A stretch of DNA of 64,000 nucleotides from Bacillota bacterium (GTDB lineage Bacteria; Bacillota; Clostridia; Lachnospirales; Lachnospiraceae). Below the pieces are notes generated by a model. It was given only the letters and a program-made list of their open reading frames with translations, did no database searches and had not been told where the DNA came from. Positions 1 to 8,248 of the stretch are shown here, in pieces. Both the position numbers and the translations under genes were made by a program. Position 1 is the stretch's first letter. Every line of letters begins with the position of its first letter. The stretch lies in the NCBI GenBank assembly GCA_023423045.1, contig JAFAGA010000053.1, positions 23,617 to 87,616 of the forward strand, read 5' to 3'.

Positions 1-817
1 CAAAGACCGGTTGTCCCATTGCAATACCCAGTCCTTTACGCTGGCCCACCGTATAATGAATCATACCTCTATGCCTTCCGAGGATCTCTCCTGCAGTATT
101 CACATAATTGCCCGGAGTCATTCCCAAAAACGCATCGGAAGTTTGCTCTGTCACATTCCCCTTCTTATCCTCCAAATACTTGGCAATAAAGCCTGCATAA
201 TCATTGTCCGGCACAAAACAGATCTCCTGGCTGTCCGGCTTATGTGCCACCGGGAGCTTCTGCTCCACTGCAATCCTGCGTATCTCATCCTTTGCATAGC
301 TGCCCACCGGCATTAAGGTATGGGATAACTGATGCTGTGTCAGATTATACAGAGCATAGGTCTGATCCTTCGCCTGTGTTACCGACTTCTTTATGGTATA
401 TCTGCCGTTTGGCAGCCGTTCTATACTTGCATAATGCCCTGTGGCAATATAGGAGGCACCGATATCCAGAGAACGCTTAAGCAGCGATTCCCACTTTACA
501 TAACGGTTGCAGGCAATGCATGGATTCGGGGTCCGGGCTTCCAGATATTCACCCACGAAATAATCGATCACATTATCCTTAAACTCCTGTTTAAAATTCA
601 TCACATAATAGGGAATGTCCAACACAGAAGCGACCCGCCTTGCATCCTCTACCGCACTCAGCCCGCAGCAGCCGCCATTCTCCTCCAGGGTGCATATATC
701 CTCATCCTGCCAGATCTGCATTGTAACTCCGATCACGTCATATCCCTGCTTCTGCAGCAGATATGCCGCAACAGAGGAATCCACACCGCCCGACATTCCC
801 ACTACTACTTTTTCCAT
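1..817 (-). CDS. mnmA: tRNA-specific 2-thiouridylase MnmA (C-terminus beyond window)
   Basis: Adds sulfur to C2 of the wobble uridine in Lys, Glu and Gln tRNAs in the cytoplasm, using persulfide sulfur from a cysteine desulfurase and ATP. The protein starts MEKVVVGMSGGVDSSVAAYL, which carries the PP-loop SGGVDS at the extreme N-terminus. Further on are NPCIACN with a catalytic cysteine, ATGHYA, and HYTVGQRKGLGI, all family hallmarks. The start has GGAGG six bases upstream of the ATG. The gene is open at the left edge, so about 270 residues are visible of a usual 350-360. It is last in the iscR-iscS-iscU-mnmA series, so its sulfur donor is probably the neighbouring IscS. Family assignment is firm; the operon is inferred from spacing. 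Confidence 0.95.
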   Translation of the reverse strand, partial: MEKVVVGMSGGVDSSVAAYLLQKQGYDVIGVTMQIWQDEDICTLEENGGCCGLSAVEDARRVASVLDIPYYVMNFKQEFKDNVIDYFVGEYLEARTPNPCIACNRYVKWESLLKRSLDIGASYIATGHYASIERLPNGRYTIKKSVTQAKDQTYALYNLTQHQLSHTLMPVGSYAKDEIRRIAVEQKLPVAHKPDSQEICFVPDNDYAGFIAKYLEDKKGNVTEQTSDAFLGMTPGNYVNTAGEILGRHRGMIHYTVGQRKGLGIAMGQPVF

Positions 818-886
818 CGCTTCCTCCAACCTGGCAGGCACAATACCGACACGGCATATGGCATCCCGGCACAGCTTGCCCGGAAA

Positions 887-1324
887 TTAATACTCGATCG
901 CCTCTTCTTCCTCATGAATATCGGACTTGGGCTTTTCCAGACCTTCAATTACAATTCCATTCTTCTCTGCATAATCCCAGAGAGCGGCATGAATCGCCTC
1001 TTCTGCCAGCAAAGAGCAATGAACCTTGACCGGGGGCAGGCCATCCAGGGCTTCCATTACCGCCTTGTTGGTTACGAGCAGCGCTTCATTCACCGTTTTT
1101 CCTTTTACAAGCTCCGTAGCCATGCTGCTGGTGGCAACCGCAGCGCCGCAGCCAAAGGTCTTGAACTTTACATCATTTATGATTCCGGTATCATCGATAT
1201 CAAGATAAATCCTCATGATATCGCCGCATTTTGCATTACCTACGGTTCCGACACCGCTTGCATTTTCTATCTCGCCCACATTTCTTGGATTGGTAAAATG
1301 ATCCATGACTTTCTCTGTATACAT
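887..1324 (-). CDS. iscU: Fe-S cluster assembly scaffold, NifU/IscU-like
   Basis: Scaffold on which [2Fe-2S] and [4Fe-4S] clusters are built before transfer to apo-proteins. The 145-residue protein has the three conserved scaffold cysteines in KCGDIM, FGCGAAVATSS and VHCSLLAEEAIHAAL, and the N-terminal YTEKVMDHFTNPRNVG typical of clostridial NifU-like proteins. The LPPVKVHCS motif is the usual LPPxKxHCS chaperone-recognition region. It has only the IscU-type domain, without the extra NifU domains. The start follows GGAGGAGAG. It lies between the cysteine desulfurase upstream and mnmA downstream on the same strand. Its C-terminus is acidic (HEEEEAIEY). Symbol iscU or nifU is used interchangeably in this group. 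Confidence 0.95.
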   Translation of the reverse strand: MYTEKVMDHFTNPRNVGEIENASGVGTVGNAKCGDIMRIYLDIDDTGIINDVKFKTFGCGAAVATSSMATELVKGKTVNEALLVTNKAVMEALDGLPPVKVHCSLLAEEAIHAALWDYAEKNGIVIEGLEKPKSDIHEEEEAIEY

Positions 1325-1422
1325 AAGCTCTCCTCCAGTTTAATCGTACGTTTAATCTATCTTCCTGATTTTTTATTCCGATTTTATTTTTTCAACTTCT
1401 ATTCTTCTGTTTTCTCTTATCT

Positions 1423-2601
1423 CTATCTCTTTTTCATGAAATCCTCGTACAGAGGAGACATTTTACGGAGCTTTTCAACGATTTCCTTAATCTTGTCAAC
1501 GGTATAATGGATTTCTTCCTCCGTAACCTCGTCGTTCACCGTCAAACGGAGGGAACCATGGGCAATCTCGTGGGGCAGACCGATGGCCAAAAGCACATGG
1601 GACGGATCCAGGGAACCCGAGGTACATGCGGAGCCGCTGGAGCCGCAGATATTATTCATATCCAGCATAATCAACAGAGATTCACCTTCTATAAATTGAA
1701 AGCTGAAATTGGCATTGTTCGGCAATCTTCTGACCTTATCTCCGTTCACACGCACAAAGGGTATTTCCTCTAATACCCTTTTCATCAGCAGATTGCGCAG
1801 ATGCATCTCCTTTTCAGCACGTTCCTTCATGGTTGCCATTGCTATTTCCACCGCCTTGCCGAAGCCAACAATGCCAGGAACATTTTCCGTACCCGCACGT
1901 CTTTGTCTCTCCTGTGCACCGCCATGGATCAGAGAACGGATTTTCACACCCTTTTTAATATACAATAAGCCGATACCCTTGGGTCCATTCAGTTTATGTG
2001 CACTGGCGCTCAACATGTCTACACCCAAATCATTCACATCAATTTCCATCTGCCCGAAGGCTTGTACCGCATCCGTATGGAACAACACATTGTGTTTTTT
2101 TGCAATTGCACCGATTTCCTTGATTGGCTGAATCGTCCCTATCTCATTGTTTGCGAACATAACAGAGATTAATATCGTAGTCGGACGGATCGCCTTCTCC
2201 AGCTGATCAAGCTTGATAATACCATTCTCATCCACATCCACATAGGTTACATCCACATTATGCTTCTGGAGATATTCACAGGTATGAAGCACCGCATGAT
2301 GTTCAATCCTGGAGGTAATGATATGGTTTCCTTTGGAGGCATAGGCCTCTGCCGTTGCCTTCAAAGCCCAGTTATCCGCTTCCGTACCGCTTCCCGTAAA
2401 ATAGATCTCACTGATCTCCGCTCCCATTGCCTTTGCAATGATGGTTCTTGCCTCATCTACTGCCTTCTTGTTCTGGGTTGCAAATTCATATACACTGGAC
2501 GGATTTCCATATAATTCATTAAAGTAAGGAAGCATTGCTTCCACTACCTCCGGTCTGGTTTTGGTTGTTGCCGCATTATCAAGATAAATCTTTCTCTCCA
2601 T
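1423..2601 (-). CDS. iscS: Cysteine desulfurase, IscS/NifS family
   Basis: PLP enzyme that releases sulfur from cysteine as a protein persulfide for Fe-S assembly and tRNA thiolation. Visible hallmarks are YLDNAATTK at the N-terminus, the PLP lysine in SASAHKLNGPKGIG, the HTDAVQAFGQ cofactor motif, and the mobile-loop cysteine in CGSSGSACTSGSLDPSHVL. Length 392 matches the family. The start is placed at the fourth codon of the open frame, because AGGAG is nine bases from that ATG but directly abuts the upstream one. The gene sits 24 bases after iscR and ahead of iscU, which makes it the sulfur source for both IscU and MnmA. Confidence 0.95.
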   Translation of the reverse strand: MERKIYLDNAATTKTRPEVVEAMLPYFNELYGNPSSVYEFATQNKKAVDEARTIIAKAMGAEISEIYFTGSGTEADNWALKATAEAYASKGNHIITSRIEHHAVLHTCEYLQKHNVDVTYVDVDENGIIKLDQLEKAIRPTTILISVMFANNEIGTIQPIKEIGAIAKKHNVLFHTDAVQAFGQMEIDVNDLGVDMLSASAHKLNGPKGIGLLYIKKGVKIRSLIHGGAQERQRRAGTENVPGIVGFGKAVEIAMATMKERAEKEMHLRNLLMKRVLEEIPFVRVNGDKVRRLPNNANFSFQFIEGESLLIMLDMNNICGSSGSACTSGSLDPSHVLLAIGLPHEIAHGSLRLTVNDEVTEEEIHYTVDKIKEIVEKLRKMSPLYEDFMKKR

Positions 2602-2625
2602 GTTGTCCATCTCCTAATATAAATA

Positions 2626-3099
2626 TTATTTACCACATGTCTGTTTTGCTTTTGTATCCATGGTTCCGGTCCCAGTCTGTATTCTTTTGCTTTCTTCCAC
2701 AAGCTCCGACAGCATAATTGTGTCTACCGCTTCATTTATACTATCACTTATACGCTTCCAAACATATTTTGTTACACAGGAATCCGAGTTACTGCAGACG
2801 CTGTCACTGGGTTTTACTTCGGAGCAGTCCACCGGATTAAGGTCTCCCTCCAGGGCTCTCAGGATATCTCCTACCGATAATTTATCTGCCGGTATTGCCA
2901 GCATATAACCGCCCTGTGCCCCCCGAATGCCGTTTACAATCCCAGCCTTTTTCAGTTTGGCAATGAGCTGTTCCAAATAGTTCATGGATATCCCCTGCCT
3001 CTCAGCAATCTGGCTCAGTGCCATAGCCTCTTCATCCGCATGTACTGCGAGGTCCAGCACAGCCCTTAAGCCATATCTTCCCTTTGTAGAAAGCTTCAT
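2626..3099 (-). CDS. iscR: Rrf2-family Fe-S regulator, IscR-like
   Basis: Transcription regulator that senses Fe-S cluster status and controls the isc operon it heads. MKLSTKGRYGLRAVLDLA starts the winged-helix DNA-binding domain, and the recognition helix region contains GISMNYLEQLIAKLKKAGIV and GAQGGYML. Three cysteines lie in DCSEVKPSDSVCSNSDSC, spaced C-x9-C-x5-C, consistent with cluster ligation in clostridial IscR proteins. E. coli IscR has a tighter first spacing. The start at the ATG after GTGAGAGAC has AAGG eight bases away. CymR, a cysteine regulator of the same family, is the alternative, but gene order and cysteines favour IscR. Confidence 0.85.
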   Translation of the reverse strand: MKLSTKGRYGLRAVLDLAVHADEEAMALSQIAERQGISMNYLEQLIAKLKKAGIVNGIRGAQGGYMLAIPADKLSVGDILRALEGDLNPVDCSEVKPSDSVCSNSDSCVTKYVWKRISDSINEAVDTIMLSELVEESKRIQTGTGTMDTKAKQTCGK

Positions 3100-3230
3100 G
3101 TCTCTCACCTTACCTATTCTCCGGCAATTACAATGCCGGTATGTATCGATTACAACGGAGGTCTTTCCACTACGTAAATGTTCAGAGCATACAAGCCTGA
3201 AACATCTATTTATATCCTACCATTTTAATT

Positions 3231-3247
3231 CCTATTAATTTACTCGG
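3231..3247. promoter_or_regulatory. Probable IscR operator
   Basis: On the minus strand the site reads CCGAGTAAATTAATAGG, an imperfect palindrome (CC-n-A-n-TAA/TTA-n-T-n-GG). It begins six bases downstream of the -10 box of the iscR promoter, where a bound repressor would block transcription. Binding by IscR is inferred from symmetry, position and resemblance to Rrf2-type sites. Confidence 0.5.
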
Positions 3248-3252
3248 TTATT

Positions 3253-3281
3253 AGCATAGCACCATCTATATTCCTTGTCAA
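3253..3281 (-). promoter_or_regulatory. SigA-type promoter of the isc operon
   Basis: On the minus strand a perfect -35 TTGACA (3276-3281), a 17-base spacer and -10 TATGCT (3253-3258) lie about 150 bases ahead of iscR. The remaining leader up to 3446 holds no gene; one short GGCC hairpin is present near 3360. Confidence 0.75.
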
Positions 3282-3458
3282 TAATATTTTATCAATTACA
3301 AAAAAATTATGTTACAGTTAAGCCTGCCATGTTTAGACGCCCCACTTTTATAAAGAGCTGGCCAAAGGCCTTAACATAAGTTATCCCAATTGACAATATA
3401 TATAACATAAACAAACATTTAAAATCTGATATCGCAAGAAGTCGATATGGAGGCATCT

Positions 3459-5036
3459 ATGAATAATAAGACCTTAAGCGCCAGTGAAATGAGGCATCTA
3501 AAAAGAAATAATATTGTAAGGGGAACCCTGATCCTGACCGTTGCCGGTTTTATCACCCGGTTTGTGGGTTTTTTCTACCGGATTTTTTTGTCCAATGCCA
3601 TGGGTGCCGAACTTTTGGGGATCTATCAGCTTATCTTTCCGGTATATGCCATCTGCTATACCATCTATGCAACCGGCATCCAAACCTCCATTTCCAGACT
3701 GGTAGCCGCAGAGCTTGGCAGAAGAAATCCGAAGAATGTATCCAGAATCCTTTGGACCGGGCTCGTCCTGTCCGTCTCCCTGGCAGTTATTTTATCCATA
3801 ATGGTTTATTTCAATGCTGATTTTATTGCCAGACGTTTTTTAATGGAAACACGCAGCACGGTGTCTCTTCGAATCCTTGCTGTTGTGTTCCCCTTCTGCG
3901 GAATAACCGCATGTATTAACGGCTATTATTACGGATTAAAAAAAGCCGGCGTCCCGGCATCAACACAACTGCTGGAACAGGTTATCCGTGTTATTATCGT
4001 CTATATTGTCGCATTATACGCCGGAGGCGGAGAGGCGAAGGTCACTCTGGGCCTTGCAGTATTTGGCCTGGTCATCGGAGAGGTTGCCTCCAGCATCTAT
4101 AATCTCTGCTCCCTATTTCTAAGCCGCTCTCCTGAGGAACTGCTGCTGAACGGACCGGACCCGAATGCAAAAACAGACGGCCGCAGTCAAATCATCCGCA
4201 GCCTTCTCTCACTCAGTGTTCCGTTATCCGCAAACCGATTATTGCTCAGCATTCTCCACAGTATTGAGGCGATTTTGATTCCCGCCATGCTGCGCCGATT
4301 CGGCCTGACTACCCAGGAAGCGCTGTCCACCTTCGGAATACTCAATGGTATGTCCATCCCCTTTATTATGTTTCCAACTGCGCTAATTAATGCTCTTGCC
4401 GTATTAATTCTTCCCACCATATCGGAGGCACAGGCTGTTAAAAATGATGCACTGATTGGCCGGACTACTTCTATCGCAGTCAAATACAGCCTTATCATTG
4501 GAATTATCAGTACCGGACTATTCATCCTGTTTGGCAAAGATCTTGGAAATACCGTCTTCCATAATGAGCTTGCAGGTTCCTACCTGCTTATTCTTGCCTG
4601 GCTATGTCCGCTGATTTATTTAACCACCACCCTAAGCAGTATCATTAACGGTCTGGGGAAGGCGCATGTAACCTTTGCCAATTCCATCATCAGCTCCCTC
4701 TGCAAAATCCTGCTGGTAATCTTTTTGATTCCCTCCCAGGGAATCAAAGGCTATCTCATCGCTTTGCTGTTCGGACAGTTGATCGTAACCGGCCTGGATT
4801 TTTATGCGGTAATACGAAATGTTCATTTCTCCCTCAACGGATTTGATGCCATCGTCAAACCGGGGATCATCATTTCCCTGGCCGGTTTCCTCCTGAAGGC
4901 CAGCTATGATTACATAAAAAAAATGACGCATATAAACGAAGTCGTAATCCTGCTGGGCTTCTGTTTTATATTATGCGTCATTTGCGCCGGCTTATTATAT
5001 ATCACAAAGGCAATTTCCCGGAAGGACTTCCGGTAG
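3459..5036 (+). CDS. spoVB: Polysaccharide/lipid flippase, stage V sporulation protein B family
   Basis: Multi-pass membrane protein of the MOP exporter superfamily, which includes lipid II flippases; SpoVB-type members act in cortex or cell-envelope synthesis. The 525-residue protein carries the family start KRNNIVRGTLILTVAGFITRFVGFFYRIFLSN (read as overlapping motifs RGTLILTVAGFITR and FYRIFLSNAMGAELLGIYQL) and about 14 hydrophobic segments ending near residue 515. The start is the ATG at 3459, since GGAGG is five bases upstream and an in-frame ATG at 3447 overlaps that site. Its 3' end overlaps the end of the convergent diguanylate cyclase by 35 bases. A general polysaccharide flippase role outside sporulation is possible. 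Confidence 0.85.
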   Translation: MNNKTLSASEMRHLKRNNIVRGTLILTVAGFITRFVGFFYRIFLSNAMGAELLGIYQLIFPVYAICYTIYATGIQTSISRLVAAELGRRNPKNVSRILWTGLVLSVSLAVILSIMVYFNADFIARRFLMETRSTVSLRILAVVFPFCGITACINGYYYGLKKAGVPASTQLLEQVIRVIIVYIVALYAGGGEAKVTLGLAVFGLVIGEVASSIYNLCSLFLSRSPEELLLNGPDPNAKTDGRSQIIRSLLSLSVPLSANRLLLSILHSIEAILIPAMLRRFGLTTQEALSTFGILNGMSIPFIMFPTALINALAVLILPTISEAQAVKNDALIGRTTSIAVKYSLIIGIISTGLFILFGKDLGNTVFHNELAGSYLLILAWLCPLIYLTTTLSSIINGLGKAHVTFANSIISSLCKILLVIFLIPSQGIKGYLIALLFGQLIVTGLDFYAVIRNVHFSLNGFDAIVKPGIIISLAGFLLKASYDYIKKMTHINEVVILLGFCFILCVICAGLLYITKAISRKDFR

Positions 5037-6444
5037 CCTGCAGCGTCGGCTTGTAAAGCATGAAATTTTTCTTCCCCTGCTCTTTTACCTGATACAGCGC
5101 CTTGTCAGCCCGGTCCATCAGCTGTTCATAATAAAGTCCCGCTTCCGGATAGATCGCCACACCGATGCTTCCGGAGATGGGAATGCTGTGGTTATCACTA
5201 ACATAGGTTATATCCAATATATCCTTCAGCCTGCCGGCCTTGGCAAGCACCTCATCAATATTCATGATATTTCCCACAAACACCACAAATTCATCTCCGC
5301 CGATCCGCCCGATAATTTCTCCGTCCGAGAACAGCTCCTTGATGCGCCCGATTACATAAATCAATACCTTATCTCCCTGAAGATGTCCGTAGGTATCATT
5401 AATTCGCTTAAAATCATCAAAATCTACGAACATCAGAACATGCATACCGTTCTTATTGCCGGCTATGAATTTATCTATCTTCTTTATTGTAATTTCCTTA
5501 TTATATACTCCAGTCAGAGGATCCCTGGTCGCTTTATATTCCATAGCCTCCAATTCCTTCTTCTGGGCATCAATATTAACAATCTTGCCGACGACGCGAA
5601 CCGGCTCCTTATCATCATCATAGATGGTCATTCCCATCAACTGGCACCAGATAAAGGCTCCCGTCCGGTTTCTGATTCGGAATTCCATCTCAATCCTGTC
5701 CTTTCCCTCCGCCAGTTCCTCACACAGCTCGAGATAGATTCCCCAATCATCCGGATGGATATAATTCCTGTTCTTATGGCATCCTTCATAGAAGGAAGCA
5801 ATGACAGGGCGAATTCCAAAAAGCTCGCGAAATCGCTCGGACAGCTGCATCTCATCATTCTTAATATGGTATTCAAAGAGAACATCCTTGGAAAGCTCCA
5901 TAGCAATGCGGTAGCGTTCACCCTCCAGCAGGATCTGCTCCTGCATCCTCTTCTGCTCCGTTATATCCAGAAAAACCACCGACAAGGTATGTCTGCCATC
6001 CTTACCCACAACGATATTACCGTTCATCAGCAAGTACAAAGTTTTGCCGTCCTTTGCAACCATGCGGACATCACATCGAATCAGATCCTGATCAATCTGA
6101 TTTTTAATGTCCTCCAGGATATGTACATCCCTGGGATCAATGAAATCAAGTACGGTCAATTTATTCTCTTCCCTGGCAGTGCTTTTCTGATATCCCAGCA
6201 ATTCGTAGAACCCATTGCTTGCATATAATATCCTGCCATTCTCCTCCAAAGTAAAATGAACCAGTCCGGCCCGGATACTATTGGTGATCCTTCTCAGCTC
6301 CAATGCGGCTTTGGTAACCTTTTTTTCATTTTCCAACCGAAGGAGCAGCACCACCACAACACCGATGATACAGATACAGACGACGACTATCATCAGTACC
6401 AGAAAAACTGCTGGCTTACTTTGCAGTACATTGATCAGTTTCAT
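5002..6444 (-). CDS. Membrane diguanylate cyclase with two PAS domains
   Basis: Makes cyclic di-GMP from two GTP. One transmembrane helix (about residues 13-36) is followed by a PAS domain (about 50-160), a second PAS/PAC unit (about 180-295, with FIWCQLMGMTIYDDD and VGKIVNID) and a GGDEF domain beginning TRDPLTGVYNK. The active site reads RIGGDEFVVF, so catalysis looks intact. No RxxD inhibitory site is visible in the usual place before it, so product feedback is not expected. The ATG lies two bases after the stop of the small HTH gene 6447-6704, which indicates co-transcription. The 3' end overlaps spoVB tail to tail. The signal sensed is unknown. Confidence 0.9.
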   Translation of the reverse strand: MKLINVLQSKPAVFLVLMIVVVCICIIGVVVVLLLRLENEKKVTKAALELRRITNSIRAGLVHFTLEENGRILYASNGFYELLGYQKSTAREENKLTVLDFIDPRDVHILEDIKNQIDQDLIRCDVRMVAKDGKTLYLLMNGNIVVGKDGRHTLSVVFLDITEQKRMQEQILLEGERYRIAMELSKDVLFEYHIKNDEMQLSERFRELFGIRPVIASFYEGCHKNRNYIHPDDWGIYLELCEELAEGKDRIEMEFRIRNRTGAFIWCQLMGMTIYDDDKEPVRVVGKIVNIDAQKKELEAMEYKATRDPLTGVYNKEITIKKIDKFIAGNKNGMHVLMFVDFDDFKRINDTYGHLQGDKVLIYVIGRIKELFSDGEIIGRIGGDEFVVFVGNIMNIDEVLAKAGRLKDILDITYVSDNHSIPISGSIGVAIYPEAGLYYEQLMDRADKALYQVKEQGKKNFMLYKPTLQATGSPSGKLPL

Positions 6445-6446
6445 AC

Positions 6447-6704
6447 TTACTCGTCCCCCAACTCCATATCTTCTACCTTCGCCGTTCTCTTTGACGAATT
6501 GTCTTCCGGAACCCGTTCTACAATATCTCCAATATCACAGTTTAGCACATCGCATAGCTTATCAAGAACCTCCAGCGTCACATATTCATTCTTCTTCATT
6601 CTTGAAAAGGTGCTGGGCCCTATATGCGCCGCTCTTCGAACCTCTGCATTAGCCATGTCCTTATCAATGATTAGTTTCCAGAGTTTTTTATAACTTACAG
6701 CCAT
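6447..6704 (-). CDS. Small HTH (Cro/CI-type) regulator
   Basis: An 85-residue protein that is almost entirely a helix-turn-helix domain. MANAEVRRAAHIGPSTFSRM fits the HTH, followed by KNEYVTLEVLDKLCDVLNCD and the GDIVE ending common in compact Cro/CI regulators such as YozG-like proteins. The acidic tail (EDNSSKRTAKVEDMELGDE) is not part of the domain. It sits directly ahead of a diguanylate cyclase gene with a two-base gap, so it probably regulates that pair. Targets are unknown. Confidence 0.8.
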   Translation of the reverse strand: MAVSYKKLWKLIIDKDMANAEVRRAAHIGPSTFSRMKKNEYVTLEVLDKLCDVLNCDIGDIVERVPEDNSSKRTAKVEDMELGDE

Positions 6705-6861
6705 ATCTATTCCTCAATCTTTCCTAAGCTTTTGCCGTTCAAACAGTACATGTTTCCATTATATTACTTTTTATTACAGTTTGCAATACATTTGTACAGC
6801 TTTTCGAAACCATTATTTTACTTTTATTTTACGGCAGGTTTACAAAACTTTTTAACGGAAC

Positions 6862-6900
6862 AAAAAAAGAACCGCACTTCATTATATCGAACTGCGATTC
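6862..6900 (-). terminator. Rho-independent terminator of the mannoside operon
   Basis: On the minus strand GAATCGCA pairs with TGCGGTTC (one mismatch) and is followed directly by seven T. It lies about 80 bases past the GH130 stop codon. Confidence 0.75.
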
Positions 6901-6977
6901 CTTACTTCTTAATAATCATTAAATTCTCTGTTTACTCCAGCGTCACTCAAAGGGGCCTTTTAAACTGTGTATCAAAT

Positions 6978-8213
6978 CTATCTCTCTTCAATCACTCCGC
7001 CCTCCTGCGCCTGCTTTATGCCATTTTCGTCAAAGCTCCTGACATATTCCGCTATTTCCTTAAAATTCCCCCGGGCGATTCCAACTTTCTGGTCTGCAGC
7101 TCCATAGCTGATAATCAGCTCCTCTCCGAGGACAATCCCTCCCGTCGTAAAGATACAGGGGCAGGCAAATTTATCCGGCAGCTCCCACTCCTGCTGTGCA
7201 TACATCAGCCGTTCGGAGCAACGGTGGATAATCCTCGGGAAATCCCGAGCAGACTTTCGCAGGATCATAAAGGATTGGGTATAACCATAACCCGGCATGG
7301 TTTTTCCATGATATTGGAGCAGCCATTCGTCTTCCCCTATCGGGATTGGCGACCAGCTGGCACCGATCCGCTCCTCCTCCCAATCAAAGATCCCTTCCGC
7401 AAGAAAGGTATGGGTTGCTCTTTCCGCAGCGAAATCCTTGATACTCTCAGCGGCCGCAAGCATAATGGAGGGCTTTTTGTGCCCCTTCCCCGCTTTGAAT
7501 GCCTCCGGATTATGGGGCCTGTGTATCATAACATACTGCATTTTTCCGTGGATGTTCATCTTTTGGGGAAATAAAAATACATCCCGGTTATCCGTGGCCC
7601 TGGGATCAGTCAAATTGCAGACATAGGTAAAGGCCTTCTCGTACTGACGTTTTGCCAATGCCTCTAAATCAAGCTTATATAATACCGAAGTGGTATTGTC
7701 CATATTCTTCGGAGAACCTAAAAGCTTGTTTTCAGACAATGCCCAATCCGGCGTATTAATGACTCCCTCCGGATTTAGATTCCAATACGGACCCGGGGGA
7801 AACAATCTTCCGGCTACGGTCAGATAATATTCCCCTTCTACTTTAAAGATTCTGGGATCTTCTATACATCCATTGGCATAATTTATTACCCGGTTCCCTT
7901 CGTCATCCGCAATATAAAGAGCTTCCTCCTCATATTCCACTGCCGGAGCCAAAGCAGGTCTTGTAAAATCCGCCTCCCAGCTCCTTCCACCATCCTCACT
8001 CCTGGCATACCCCAAAAATATGGGATAGGGATCACGGCAGTTCTCCTTTGCCCTTTTTAAAGGATAAGGCCCGGTGGCACGAAATAACATATGTATGGTA
8101 TCTGTCTCCTTATCTTTTACAATGGCAGGATTTAATACCATGGTATCCGCCCAGCTGCACCCCTTCCGGGGTTCGATTACCGGTTGGGGTGAATATTCAA
8201 ATAACGATCTCAT
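6978..8213 (-). CDS. GH130 family mannoside phosphorylase or mannosidase
   Basis: Acts on beta-mannosides, either by phosphorolysis or hydrolysis. Recognised from its five-bladed-propeller start (NPAIVKDKETDTIHMLFRATGP), the GYARSEDGGRSW blade motif and CIEDPRIFKVEGEYYLT, which contains the conserved acid EDPR region of GH130. Length 411 is somewhat long for the family. No signal peptide is seen, so it acts in the cytoplasm. It is the last gene of the locus, 35 bases after the GH92 gene, with GGAGG before the ATG. The pairing with a GH92 alpha-mannosidase suggests degradation of mannose-rich glycans. The exact linkage and the choice between phosphate and water cannot be read from sequence alone. 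Confidence 0.85.
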   Translation of the reverse strand: MRSLFEYSPQPVIEPRKGCSWADTMVLNPAIVKDKETDTIHMLFRATGPYPLKRAKENCRDPYPIFLGYARSEDGGRSWEADFTRPALAPAVEYEEEALYIADDEGNRVINYANGCIEDPRIFKVEGEYYLTVAGRLFPPGPYWNLNPEGVINTPDWALSENKLLGSPKNMDNTTSVLYKLDLEALAKRQYEKAFTYVCNLTDPRATDNRDVFLFPQKMNIHGKMQYVMIHRPHNPEAFKAGKGHKKPSIMLAAAESIKDFAAERATHTFLAEGIFDWEEERIGASWSPIPIGEDEWLLQYHGKTMPGYGYTQSFMILRKSARDFPRIIHRCSERLMYAQQEWELPDKFACPCIFTTGGIVLGEELIISYGAADQKVGIARGNFKEIAEYVRSFDENGIKQAQEGGVIEER

Positions 8214-8248
8214 TATAAACCTCCATTTGCCGCTTTGCCAGCAATATT

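Noticed and set aside
332..1507. A 391-codon plus-strand open frame over the mnmA/iscU region
   Set aside because: Antisense shadow of mnmA and iscU; no ribosome site and unnatural composition.
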